Source of the DNA: Scalesia atractyloides
Lineage: Eukaryota > Streptophyta > Magnoliopsida > Asterales > Asteraceae
Assembly (NCBI GenBank): GCA_947069175.1
Contig: CAMTDV010000027.1
Location: forward strand, 41,181,369-41,245,368
DNA length: 64,000 nt
Direction of reading: 5' to 3'
Position 1 is the first letter of the stretch, and each line of letters begins with the position of its first letter. This document shows positions 10,656-21,034 of the stretch, piece by piece. A program made the position numbers and the translations under genes. The notes beneath the pieces were generated by a model. It made no database searches, was not told the origin of the DNA, and saw only the letters and a program-made list of their open reading frames with translations.

Positions 10656-12845
10656 ACACACAATTTAATTTGATAAATTAAAAAAAAAAACAAAAAATTA
10701 GTATTGAGTTCCCTGTGTTGCGGTGAATATCTGAAATTTTCGGATACCAGATTTCACTATCTAAATCTGTTTCCAAAAAATTAGATATAAATATTTCGGA
10801 TTTGGATATCAGATAACTAGATTATGTCCTCGTGTGTTACACGGGTTGAACCATACAATATTATAAAAGTAATAGTTTTATAAATAAACGAAATATAAAT
10901 AAATTACAAATTACATTAACTAAAAGTGAATATTTGATGTATTTGTTTTGCTTATTCTAACAAGCTAATTAGATGGTATTTTGACACCAAATAACATATG
11001 AAATTGGAAAATCTCATTACAGTCAATGAGCAAAGAAAACTTGTTAAATTTATCATAGTCAATAGCACTTAAGATGAAGCATAAAATAGCAATAGCAAGG
11101 CTAGATGTAGCCTTGGCTACTGTTGAGTTTGACATTATGCTTTGAAAACAATTACGTGAAATGGAATAATCAGAACTCAATGAACTAAAATAAGAAACAT
11201 TAAGAGTTTGTTAGATCATGTTTTCTTAAATTCTTTTATGTCACTCAAATGATGTTCTTTTACTTATTTTCCCAACCACCAATTTTTTCTTGACCCACAA
11301 CTTGAAGCAAAGTATCACATAATTAGCCACAAAAATTCATGTTATATTACGTAAAACTCTAGATGTAATCTTAAGATAAGTTCATGACAATACCTTGTTG
11401 GATCTTGTGATTGTCATATCCAACCAATTTAATAAACTTATAATTTCGATGTTAACATGTTTTAATAAATAGGATGTATTTCCATGTTAACATTTTTTGA
11501 TAAATATGATGTATTCAGGGCGACCTATTTAACCCTTTAGCTATAGTGCTAAATAGGTCGACCAACCAACCTATATGACATATATTCTACAATCAGTCGA
11601 CCCAATTAATACGTCTACAACCTCATTAGTACCTTACTACCTGTTAACCAACATTTAGATGAAGCGGTTATATGGATCGTGTTTAGCTTACATGATTTTA
11701 AATGCATACCGGCTACAAATATATATATAGACATATGAGTGAGTTAGTGTTTAACAATTGAATATTCCAACGTCAATCCAAAATCCTATCAATATAATAC
11801 AATTAACATCATACTTGTCCAAACATGCATATATTAATTAAGTAGGCTCTCTTGTTTTTCTGGACTTTGGTTCTTTAATTATTTTATCATATTAATTATT
11901 TAAAGTGTTTTTTAACAGCCAAACATAAGAATTTTATTAGAAATGTAGGGGTATTAGAAGTAAAAAAATATGAGAATTTTATTAATTGGTAGGGGCAATT
12001 AAAGTATTATTAATTCGTGTATTAGAGAATTTTTTACTAAATAAAGACCATAAATAAAGATTTTTATTAGAAATCTAGGGACGATTAAGGTAAATTTTGG
12101 ACAATGAAAGTTCAATTCGTAGCTCAGGTGATAAAATAGGGGTAATGCAAAGATTTAAAAAAAATTAAAATTAAACATTTTTAATTAAATAAGATAGATT
12201 GAAAATTTGAAAGAGGTAATGTGAGATTAAATATGGGTGATTTAAGGAGCACAAACTAATTTATCAAATTTTTTATAACATATTTAAGCGGAAAATAGAT
12301 ATTGTAATACCATTTACGTGTTTCTATCAAACGGTTTCTTTTATTATATTGTACAGATTAATCCGCATTAGATTATCTGATACAGATAATTTTGAACACT
12401 CCTAGCGTGAGACATAAAACGGTGCCAAGTAACATCAATGCCACACTCTTGTCAACAACCAATAACACCGATAAAGCTCGTAAAACAAAAGAAAGTAAAA
12501 AGAAAGAAATAATAAACCAAGCAAAATGTAAAGGTAAAAACGTTGAACCATGCACAAAAATTAGACCATCACATAAAACACAACGCAACCATTAAACGGG
12601 AAAATAGTGGTAAACATGTTGTACCACATACGCACGTCACGTCATGTTAACTCGAAAAATATATACCGAAACGTAAAACTATAAATTTGTAACATATAAA
12701 AAGTATATGTAACCAAAGTTTAAAGTGAAAGAAGTGTTTGCTTTGAATATAAAAGATTAAAAACTACTAAGGTTAAAAGTAAAATAAAGAAAAGATAAAA
12801 AACTATTAGGGTTAAAAGTAAAAAAAAAGAGATGAAATTGCTAAG
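10656..12845. other. A+T-rich gene-free stretch
   Basis: Only short unrecognised frames occur. A short near-duplication sits at 11440-11510 (two copies around gatgt, ccatgttaac and tttaataaat words). At 11930-12080 similar attttattagaaat segments recur. Neither looks like a gene. Confidence 0.5.
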
Positions 12846-13143
12846 ATGGTCCATGAGGTTCGGACATGTTTGCCATTTTCATCCAAAACAACTATTTTGT
12901 ACCATATTGCCCTTCATTTTTAGATTTTTTTGTCATTTTCATTCAAATGTCTAACTTGTATTATTGTTATGAATGGCAAAAAATCCCAAAACTCAGGGAC
13001 AATTTTAATAAAAAAAAGGTTATACGTTTTGAAGAAAATGACAAAAATCTAAAAGTAAAAGGTAATACGGTACAAAAAAAAGTTACTTTGAATAAAATAA
13101 ACAAATATAATCAAACCTTATGGACGATTTTGACAACTTACTT
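12846..13143. repeat. MITE-like long imperfect inverted repeat
   Basis: The left half (tggtccatgaggtt, gtaccatattgccctt, ttttagatttttttgtcatt) recurs in inverted order in the right half (attttgacaactta end, taatacggtac, atgacaaaaatctaaaa). The arms are about 130 bp and the whole would fold into one hairpin. A small open frame across it is a by-product. Words like these are common in plant non-autonomous DNA transposons, but target duplications were not established. Confidence 0.5.
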
Positions 13144-13218
13144 TAAAAAAATAAAATAAGGTATAAGCTATAAAGCATGATATATAGATCATAATAGAGA
13201 ATCAAGTTGCAAATTTAT

Positions 13219-13260
13219 CATAATTATAATTATAATTATAATATAATATAATTATAATTG
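13219..13260. repeat. AT microsatellite-like tract
   Basis: Repeated ataatt/tataat words form a simple A+T tract of about 40 bp. Confidence 0.8.
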
Positions 13261-13499
13261 ACTTTTTTCTTTTTATATTTATTATTTTTCTTTACACCTT
13301 TGCCCTTTTATCTTTCAGTATTAATAATTTCAAATTCTTAACTTTTAAAATTTTGTAATCAAATTTTACGCATTTATTTTTATATACATGTTACAGTAGG
13401 TTTTTTTAACTTTTTTGTTTTTGTATTTCTTGTTTTTCTTTAAACTTTTACCCCTTTAACTTTCAGTGTTAACAATTTCAATCTCTTAACTTTCTAAAA

Positions 13500-14030
13500 A
13501 TTTTGTAATCAAGTTTTACGTGTTTATTTTTATGTATGTGTTTCTATAAATTTAAATTGGTTTACGTTTAGAGGTAGATTTTTCCCAGTAATAAGTTGGG
13601 TCAAATATAATATATTCCTTATGCTTATTATTATATACGTTTTCTGTTGGTTTATGTTTTGATGTAATATTTTTCTGTAAATGAAAGTTCCTCGTAATAA
13701 AAAAAATGGTTTTCATGCTTATTTTTATGTACGTGTTCAAATAGTCTACGTTTTGACGTAAATTTTGTTCGGAAACACGTCGAGTAAAATATAATCCGTT
13801 TTCATTAAACGCTATAAATTCTAGTCACTTTACGTTTCAACACTGCCACAAAACGCCGTAACTATTTTCTTAGGTGCGTATTTTTATGCACGCGTCGGTA
13901 TAGATTTAAGTTGGTTTATGATTCGACGTAAATTTTCTTCGGAAATATTTGTCAAATATAATTCGGTTTCATGATTGTTTTTATGTATGTTTTCAGTTAG
14001 TTTATGCTTTAACGCAACTTACAATTAGCA
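13500..14030. repeat. Diverged tandem array, unit roughly 100-130 bp
   Basis: Four to five successive blocks share the order ttttatgta(c/t)gt, then a gttta(c/t)g word, then gacgtaaat or equivalent, then tcaaatataat. Blocks begin near 13525, 13620, 13715, 13870 and 13970. The units are strongly diverged, so this is an old array. No coding content was found. Confidence 0.5.
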
Positions 14031-14246
14031 AGTTATGTAGATAGTGCTTTTATTCGATTTGTTTTTTTGTTTCTTTCTTGATTTTTTTCTTGACTTTATT
14101 ATTTGTATTTTTTAGTTTTCTTTATGTTTAGTGTTTTAGTTTTAGGTTTATTTTCATTAAAGTTATATTTAAGATAACATTTATGTTTCTCGTTTATAAC
14201 TAATTTAAAATCAATTCGTCACGCTGTCCAATTTAAATTTATTTTT

Positions 14247-14345
14247 ATGGTTTTCGGTCGATGTAAAACATGTGTCGATATTCTTTTGAGCATATTTCTT
14301 TTGGTTGATATACTAAACTAAAATAGATATCGACCGAAACCCCAC
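14247..14345. repeat. Short inverted repeat
   Basis: The segment begins gttttcggtcgatgt and ends atcgaccgaaac, forming imperfect terminal inverted repeats around about 70 bp. It could be a small MITE remnant. No flanking duplication was confirmed. Confidence 0.4.
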
Positions 14346-14579
14346 AACGTAGCCTAGTTAATCTTACTAATTAAGATATATAATCAAGAAATGGTAAGTT
14401 TTATTTATTAGTTTATCTGAGTTTCTAAACTACATAGTGGGTCATTTTGGCTTTAGTATTTGAAGAATCAACTTCTTCTTTTAGTGTTCACAATTGATTC
14501 TTCATCCTTGTTTTATAATTATACTAAAAATTACTTTTTTTTCTTTCTTCTTTTCAATTAAATAGTTAGAGTGTAAATT

Positions 14580-14760
14580 TTTTAAGTGATTTGAAAACAC
14601 GACACGAACCGAACACAAATTTCTTGGATTTAAGTTTACTCTAAATGGGTTCGGGTCAGTTTCAAGTCGAACCCGCAAACCTGTTTAACTTAACATGTCA
14701 GGTTCGGATCAAACCCGTCAGGTTCATGAGTTGACCCATTTAATTTATAAATATAAAAAA
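14580..14760. repeat. GACCC/GGGTC-rich dispersed repeat
   Basis: Words such as cgggtcagttt, gaacccgcaaacc and gttgacccattt recur, as also at 15190-15356. This composition is typical of widespread non-autonomous plant repeats. Boundaries are not clear. Confidence 0.35.
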
Positions 14761-15103
14761 TAGGGTGGATTATATGAATGTATTGAAGTCTTCTTATTTA
14801 AATATGAGCAAATTTCATTGGTCAAGTTGTTCAAAAACAAAAGTCAATGGGTAATCTTGCTTGGTTAACCGTTAACTTAAGTTCTTGGTCATCTAGGGTG
14901 GTTAACTATAAACTTAATAATGCGATAACAAGTTTATTTAATTCGAAGCAAGAATCGAATCGTCAAAAGGCGCCAACTTTTTTATTTTTGCGTTTTGTTT
15001 TGTTGATCTTTCCTTGTCTACAACTTATTTAAAAGGAATTATAGGAAAATGTGTTTTGTTGTAATTTATAATTATAATTATAATTTTTGATGTTATATTC
15101 TAT

Positions 15104-15187
15104 TAAGTATGGTTTTAAAAACTTTAGAGCAGATTACTTAAAATTTAAGTATGGTTTTAGAAACTTTAGAGCGAATTACTTAAAAAT
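15104..15187. repeat. Two-copy tandem repeat of about 42 bp
   Basis: The block containing aagtatggttttaaaaactt, agagc and gattactt occurs twice in direct succession with few differences. Confidence 0.75.
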
Positions 15188-15189
15188 AA

Positions 15190-15356
15190 TTAAATGTTCG
15201 GGTCAAACGGGTTAGGTTCGGGTTAACTAAAAAAATCGGGTTGTGTTCGGGTTTGTGTGTCTAACATATTTTTCGGGTTTGGGTTAGTGTAAATTTTTCG
15301 GATTCAGGTCGGGTTGAATCCGCCAACCTGCGAACCCGACCCGTTTAGCACCCCTA
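15190..15356. repeat. GGGTC-rich dispersed repeat, second copy
   Basis: This is the same word composition as 14580-14760 and ends gacccgtttagcacccct. It may be the end of an hAT-like or other non-autonomous element; the class was not established. Confidence 0.35.
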
Positions 15357-15536
15357 TAAATAGTACATTTTTTATACGTTTATTGTCACATTTTCTCTTT
15401 CTTCCACTCACAACCAATTTAAAAAATATTATAAATTATAAAAGATGAATAATGTTTTCTATAAATTTCATAATAAATAGTAACTTTTTCTCTTTAATTC
15501 AATAACAACCCCTCTATATAATATTGTGGTCACATT

Positions 15537-15940
15537 TGTTGTAATAATTTAGAACATGTGAGTCAACTGTTAAGTTTGACCGGAACAAAACGGGTTTGGG
15601 TCAAACCTATGGGTCAGCTATATAGGTTATCAGAATATGTCGTAGTCGTCAGAATAAGTCGTTTTTTTAGTCTTCCATCGAATAAGAAGCAACTCACCAA
15701 CGAGTATGAAGAGAGGGTCTCTGCAACATTCATCTTGCAGGTTAATCGTTGAATTTTGTTTTGATTTTGTAGCTATAAATTGCAGCTTATTATTTAGGGT
15801 TCATTACCATTTTTCCTCTTTCAATTTGTCGATGTATCTTGTAATCACGCTGACTGATTTCAATTAAATTACAAGTTTACATCCTATCAATTCTTTTATT
15901 TCTGTTGTTTATTGGCATAGTAATTGATTCTATACCAACA
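15537..15940 (+). repeat. Putative 5' LTR of Copia-2
   Basis: The right boundary is good: the sequence ends ccaaca at 15940, directly before the primer binding site. The left boundary (TGTTGTAATAA at 15537) is a guess, because no second LTR is present for comparison. Confidence 0.5.
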
Positions 15941-15992
15941 ATTGGTATTAGAGTTTGTGTTTGTTTATGCCAAAGATACTCTGATTCTACAC

Positions 15993-16157
15993 CATGTCTG
16001 CTATAACTTCTACATCGAACAATCAGAAAGAATCCGGAACCCTAGCCCTTCAATGCCCTTTACTAACCCCTATGAATTATACCACATTGGCTATCAAGAT
16101 GGAGGTTGTTCTAGATGCCTAGGGATTGTGGGAATCAGTCGAGCCAGAGGTCGGAAT
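15993..16157 (+). pseudogene. Copia-2 gag, N-terminal fragment
   Basis: The ATG at 15993 opens a frame beginning MSAITSTSNNQKESGTLA, followed by LLTPMNYTTLAIKMEVVLDA. An in-frame TAG follows, then GLWESVEPE. This is the N-terminal gag motif of Tork-type Copia elements (the NYTTWxxKMxxxLxAxGLW region), with a stop in place of a residue. The frame is cut at the insertion point of element A at 16157 and resumes at about 25736. Confidence 0.85.
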
Positions 16158-16559
16158 TGTCACACCCCGACCCGCAGCGGAAAAGGTGATCGGGGCATGA
16201 TTGGGTTATCATCAAAGCTCATGACATTTATTATGCGTTTCATATTCATTAAATACAATTTAATGGAAATTTACAATAAATGTTACAACATGTTCTAGCT
16301 ATCAATCTAAGCATCTTTGTTCTCTTCTAAGGCATTTCCTATGTTTTCTTTGCTTCAACCTGTTCACCTGTATCATGTGTAAAAAGGTTTTGGATCAACA
16401 TAAAGTTGGCGAGTGAATCCTATGGAAAAACATTTGAACAAGTTTATTTAAATTGATTATGAAATATGTGCACAACCAAACATGAGTAAAAATAGATGTA
16501 AACTTATTCAACAATCATAAGATATTAAATAAAACACACATGAACAATAATGGAACATT

Positions 16560-16760
16560 TAGAGGCACGCGATGCTCAACTCGTCTCTCACGAGGAACTG
16601 AGGGGCCTAATGAATGAATTGCATAAACATGATAATATGAATGACACAACTACAAACAATATAAACTCAATGATACACACATGAACAATAATGAATTTGA
16701 TTTGAGGCACGTGTTGTTCAACTCGTCTCCCACGAGGAACTGATAGGCTTAATGAATGAG
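16560..16760. repeat. Two-copy repeat with ctcgt/acgag hairpin in the element A LTR
   Basis: Two copies of a block containing aacaataatg, gaggcacg, caactcgtctc and cacgaggaactga lie about 130 bp apart. The ctcgtctcccacgag core can form a short hairpin. The same pair is present in the other LTR at about 23497-23697. Confidence 0.7.
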
Positions 16761-17170
16761 TTTCATATAATTTGACAAAAGGAAATAAGTAATCACAACA
16801 ATATAACAATCTAAGTTTAGATCATGATGTGGTATGGCACAAGTTTAAATAAACAAGTTAATTATTTTTATAACACATGACCACCCCAAAACGTGTAATT
16901 TAAAAGGGGGAGTTGTAAGATTCACTCACAGTGGGTGCGTTCGGTTGATGATGTTGAATGCACGCGAAGTGGTTTTAACCACGAGTGAGATTAACCTAGA
17001 TAAATATCATTATGGTTTGGTAAGTAAACGGATTTTATTAATCTATTTTAGTAGGATTGTTGGGTGTATTTTTGTGAGTTTAAGGCTATTTTCTAACCTT
17101 AAAAATGTTATTTTTAAGTATTTCTAATTGATTTTTAATTAAAATAATTAAATAAAAATAATAAAAAAAT

Positions 17171-17225
17171 TTGACTTTTTCTGACCGTTGACTTGACCGT
17201 TGACCGTTGACCTGACCGTTGACCA
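17171..17225. promoter_or_regulatory. TTGAC (W-box) array in element A 3' LTR
   Basis: Six TTGAC words occur in 55 bases, most as ttgaccg repeats. TTGAC(C/T) is the core bound by WRKY factors. The partner LTR has the array at 24109-24158 with a different repeat count. Whether it binds WRKY proteins is inference. Confidence 0.6.
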
Positions 17226-17245
17226 GTTCGTATGCGTATTGTTGT

Positions 17246-17830
17246 GCGCTGAGTGAGGCTCGAACCCGAGACCTCCCGTACGCGTGCACGCAGCTCTACC
17301 AACTGAGCTACGTGTCTAACCCGTTATATATCTGTTTTTAATTATATTTATATATTAACTAGTTTAAACAGAAAATCCTTTTATTTTAAAAACACTTTAA
17401 TTGAATTAGACGGTGCGCTCCACAGGTCTCGAACCCGGGACCTGTGGCTTAAACTAACACACAGTCCACCGCTGGACTGTGTGTTTAACATGTTATATAA
17501 TCCGATTTTTATTATACTTAAATACAAACTATTTGTTTTCATTTCTGACTTATTTAAAAAGGTAGAATAATTGTCCGGGTCAATGCAGAAGACCGGACTC
17601 GAACTCGTGACGTGCGACTTAAACATACACACAGTCCACCGCTGGACTGTGTGTCTAACTTGGTTATTTTTCCGGTTATTAATATACTTAACATATATCA
17701 GTATGACTCCGGTTCGGTTAACAAAACAAAAAGGCATTTTATTAAAGCGGCGTGTGTGAAACAGGATTCGAACTCGAGACCTTTCTGTGTTTAATGTGCA
17801 CACAGTCCACCGCTGGACTGTGTGTCTAAC
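17246..17830 (-). repeat. Array of four tRNA-like units in element A 3' LTR
   Basis: The units lie at 17320-17246, 17489-17411, 17659-17590 and 17830-17750, reading minus. Unit 1 is 75 nt with a perfect A box (TAGCTCAGTTGG) and a B-box-like GGTTCGAGCC. Units 2-4 share a palindrome, CACACAGTCCA/TGGACTGTGTG, with loop GCGG at the A-box position, followed by B boxes GGTTCGAGACC, AGTTCGAGTCC and AGTTCGAATCC. Each unit is followed by a run of at least five T before the next unit. Spacing is about 165-172 bp. Cloverleaf folding is poor and no anticodon is assigned, so these are tRNA-like, not functional tRNA genes. Confidence 0.72.
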
Positions 17831-18267
17831 CCGAGTAATATCTTGATTTTAATTATTCTTATACGTTTACCGCACTTCATCTTCTTCGCCGGATTTTAAC
17901 CAGAGTCGGAAAATCCGACTGGTTCGATGTGTTAAATCAGGTTCTTTAGCGTTTTATGTTCAATCAAAGGTGAGATATAAATAAAAAGAAAGGAAATTAG
18001 GCGTGAGGTATACCGACTATCTTCCTCTGTTTTCCAGCAGAACTCCGGCGACAGCAATACCTTCCGGCGACGAGTGTCTTGCAGCAGAGAAACTTCAGAA
18101 AGCTTACAAAATATGTGGGTGACTTCGGTATATGTTCAAATGGTTTAGTAAGGCTCAGAACTGGGGAAACCGGTTTTCCGGCGACGAACAGAAAAATTCC
18201 GGCGAGAGAGTTTTCGCCAAGAAAAGGTGTGGTTTTGAGCGAAAGTGTTTGCAGAGGTTCGAGGTGG

Positions 18268-18275
18268 TTTTTATA
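18268..18275 (-). promoter_or_regulatory. TATA box of element A 3' LTR
   Basis: TATAAAAA on the minus strand, preceded by CC and followed by CCACC, about 530 bp inside the LTR. It is the best RNA polymerase II promoter candidate. The partner is at 25202-25209. Confidence 0.55.
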
Positions 18276-18528
18276 GGGCAAATCGTCGATGTATTTGGCC
18301 CGATTTCCAACTGGATTTGTCGGTTATGAAAACTCCGGCGGTTATAACTTTGGTCGCGGACTCAGACGTCGGTTATAACCGATGTCTTAGTAAATGTTTA
18401 CGTTATAACGGAAGTTGTCGTTAAAACTCGCGAGACTACCGGGATTTCCGACGACTGAACTTTTGGGCGCCGGTTTTGAATTCGGAACGTCAAGATATGA
18501 ATTAAATGATCTTAATAGTTAACAAAAG

Positions 18529-18625
18529 ACATCAGTGGTGCAGTGGTTTGTGTGTTGTGTGTTAAGTCGCTGAACTGTACTGACTCGGCGACTGACCCGG
18601 GTTCGAAACCCGGCAGGGACTTTTT
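18529..18625 (+). repeat. Plus-strand tRNA-like unit in element A 3' LTR
   Basis: The unit runs opposite to the element. It has an A-box-like TGGTGCAGTGG, a hairpin-forming CCGGGTTCGAAACCCGG with the B box inside, and TTTTT at 18621. The spacing between boxes is long, as in tRNAs with a long variable arm. Confidence 0.65.
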
Positions 18626-18803
18626 ATTTTTATTTTGCGATTTTTAACAGTTTTTCAAAAACTAAATATATATTCCCGTATAATAATTGATTATGTATCG
18701 TTTAAAATTATTTTGGGCATTTAATTCGCAACGAAAATTTTAACTGACTGTTCAGTTGATAAATGGAGCGGGTTTGGTAAATCCGTTTTTGACGGATGTT
18801 ACA

Positions 18804-18820
18804 GTATCCCCTGCTTTTTA
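18804..18820 (-). other. Element A polypurine tract
   Basis: The minus strand reads AAAAAGCAGGGGATAC directly before the 3' LTR. Element B has the near-identical AAAAGTAGGGGATAC at the same place. Confidence 0.8.
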
Positions 18821-19108
18821 GAAATTTCGTCCCGAAATTTAAATTGTGATATATTTGACTAAAAGAATGATGGTGTTTAGTTTTGGCAGTTACTTGCTTA
18901 GAAAAAGTAAGGGTTTGAGTTTTTGTTTGAGGCGGTAACGTTCCTTGTAAGGGTTAAGTACCCTATTACAGGAATCGCTTTTTGTTGCCTACTGTATAAG
19001 TATTGATAAGCAGGAATGATTCGCTAAAAAGATATCATGCATAAGAGTTTGGATATGTTTGGAAAAGTATGGTTATATTCTAAGGCAAAACTTCTAACAC
19101 TACAACCT

Positions 19109-19264
19109 ACATGGAACATAAATAAACACAACAGCTGATATTTGAACATAAATAAACACAAAAGCTAATATTTGAACATAAATAAACACAACAGCTAATA
19201 TTTGAACAAAAATAAACACAACAGCTAATATTTGAACAAAAATAAACACAACAGCAATTATTTG
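19109..19264. repeat. Five-copy 30-bp tandem repeat in element A
   Basis: The unit contains aaataaacacaacagct and atatttgaac. Five head-to-tail copies occur with single-base differences (acataa/acaaaa, acagc/aaagc). Confidence 0.85.
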
Positions 19265-19435
19265 AATCCACATTCTGATAACATATATGTTTGAATGATG
19301 GAAGTTCCTCTCTCGTTTGTTATGATGGAGAGGTTAGTTTATGTAGAAATGGAACACAATTCCAATTTCACTAAATAGCAAGATGATATAAATGTAACAT
19401 AATTTCAACCAAGGCAATACCAAGTCTTACATGGA

Positions 19436-21010
19436 ACTTCTCATAACCGCCTGATAATGCCTCTGATCCTTTGGCAAGAATACTTATATATAGGAAGTAC
19501 CAGCGGCGTATCCACCATATTCTTGCCAAATTTTCATTGGTTTTATCCACAAGTTATGATTAGTTACCAAGAAACTAATAAATCCTACATAGAACTTCTC
19601 ATAACCGTCCGACAATGCCTCTGATCCTTTGACAAGAATACTTATATATAGGAAGTACCAGCGGCGTATCCACCATATTCTTGTCAAATTTTCATTAGTT
19701 TTATCAGTGAATTATGATTAGTCCTATATAACTCTACAACCAATACAACAAACATAAAATACTGAAATGAAATATATCTGTGCGATCAAGGCTCAATCAA
19801 ACGGAGCCGATCGTATTGCATGTACGAATGTCTGTGCGCTCAAGGCTCAATCAAACGGAGCCGAACGTATTGAATGTACTGAAAATGAAATTGTCTGTGT
19901 GCTCAAGGCTCAATCAAACGGAGCCGAGCGTATTGCATGTAGTGAAAATGAATAACTTAATCACACAAACAGCCTATGCATGGAACCTCTCATAACCGCC
20001 TGATAATGCCTCCGATCATTTGACAAGAATACTTATATATAGGAAGTACCAGCGGCGTATCCACCATATTCTTGTCAAATTCTCATTGACTTTATCCGCA
20101 AGTTATGATTAGTTCTATGCGACTCTACAACAAACACAACAACCACAAGATACTGATAATGAAATTGTCTGTGCGCTCAAGGCTCAATCAAACGGAGCCG
20201 AACGTATTGTATGTACTGAAAATGAAATTGTATGTGCGCTCAAGGCTCAATCAAACGGAGCCGAACGTATTGCATGTACTGAAAATGAACAACTTAATCT
20301 AAACAACAATCACACAAACAGCCTATGCATGGAACCTCTCATAACCGCCTGATAATGCCTCCGATCATTTGACAAGAATACTTATATATAGGAAGTACCA
20401 GCGGCGTATCCACCATATTCTTGTCAAATTCTCATTGACTTTATCCGCAAGTTATGATTAGTTCTATGCGACTCTACTACAAACACCACAACCACAAGAT
20501 ACTGATAATGAAATTGTCTGTGCGCTCAAGGCTCAATCAAACGGAGCCGAACGTATTGTATGTACTGAAAATGAAATTGTATGTGCGCTCAAGGCTCAAT
20601 CAAACGGAGCCGAACGTATTGCATGTACTGAAAATGTAAAATGAACTGATCGATCAAGGCTCAATCAAACGGAGCCGATCGTATTGCATGTATTGAAATG
20701 TAAAATGAAATGACCGATCAAGGCTCAATCAAACGGAGGCGATCGTGCGGGCACGCCACAGATCAACCGCATAATAAAATGGGGATCAAGCTCAACCTCA
20801 TGGATGGGGAGCTGCGGCCTCGGCAAATGCATATACTGAAAACAATAAATAATAATTACTCTAACAGTCTACACATGGAACCTCTCATAACCGCCAGATA
20901 ATGCTTCTGATCCTTTGACAAGAATACTTATATATAGGAAGTACCAGCGGCGTATCCACCGTATTCTCGTCAAAGTTTCATTGGCTTTATCCTTAAGTTA
21001 TGATTGGTTC
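19436..21010. repeat. Five copies of a hairpin-forming repeat in element A
   Basis: Copies of about 130 bp lie at roughly 19436, 19586, 19977, 20328 and 20875. Each holds ataaccgcc, then tttgacaagaata, then about 40 nt with tatatataggaagtacc and gcggcgtatccacc, then tattcttgtcaaa. The two flanking words form a 13-bp stem. In the first copy both arms are changed together (ggcaag with cttgcc), which preserves pairing. No coding sequence is involved. Confidence 0.8.
19780..20760. repeat. About nine copies of a 58-nt hairpin unit in element A
   Basis: The unit contains caaggctcaatcaaacggag followed by ccga and cgtattg. Ggctc/gagcc, often extended by cgatc/gatcg, pairs across a short loop. Copies are interspersed with the larger hairpin repeats. 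The same unit occurs twice in each LTR of element B. Confidence 0.8.
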
Positions 21011-21034
21011 GATGTGATAAAGAAAAACATAAAA

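Larger units (their letters stand above)
16158..18803 (-). repeat. Element A 3' LTR (2646 bp)
   Basis: It is a near-identical copy of 23095-25730. The first 270 bp differ from the partner at only one position in my reading. It contains a 2-copy repeat of about 130 bp (16560-16760), a TTGAC array, four minus-strand tRNA-like units, a TATA box and one plus-strand tRNA-like unit. Confidence 0.95.

Noticed and set aside
12371..12600. Overlapping open frames on both strands that could be read as a small membrane or basic protein
   Set aside because: No family motif, low-complexity Lys-rich or hydrophobic composition, and no splice or promoter context. Both strands are open only because stops happen to be rare.
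17246..17320. Functional tRNA gene in the LTR
   Set aside because: A and B boxes are present, but the acceptor, anticodon and T stems do not pair well and no anticodon can be assigned, so it is called tRNA-like only.
17381..18281. Open frames of 60-140 residues in the element A LTRs, repeated identically in both copies
   Set aside because: They lie across the tRNA-like units and spacer, overlap on both strands and show no domain. Their duplication only reflects the LTR pair.
19780..20760. CRISPR-like array of regularly spaced repeats
   Set aside because: This is eukaryotic retrotransposon sequence. The intervals are themselves repeats, not unique spacers, and there are no cas genes.
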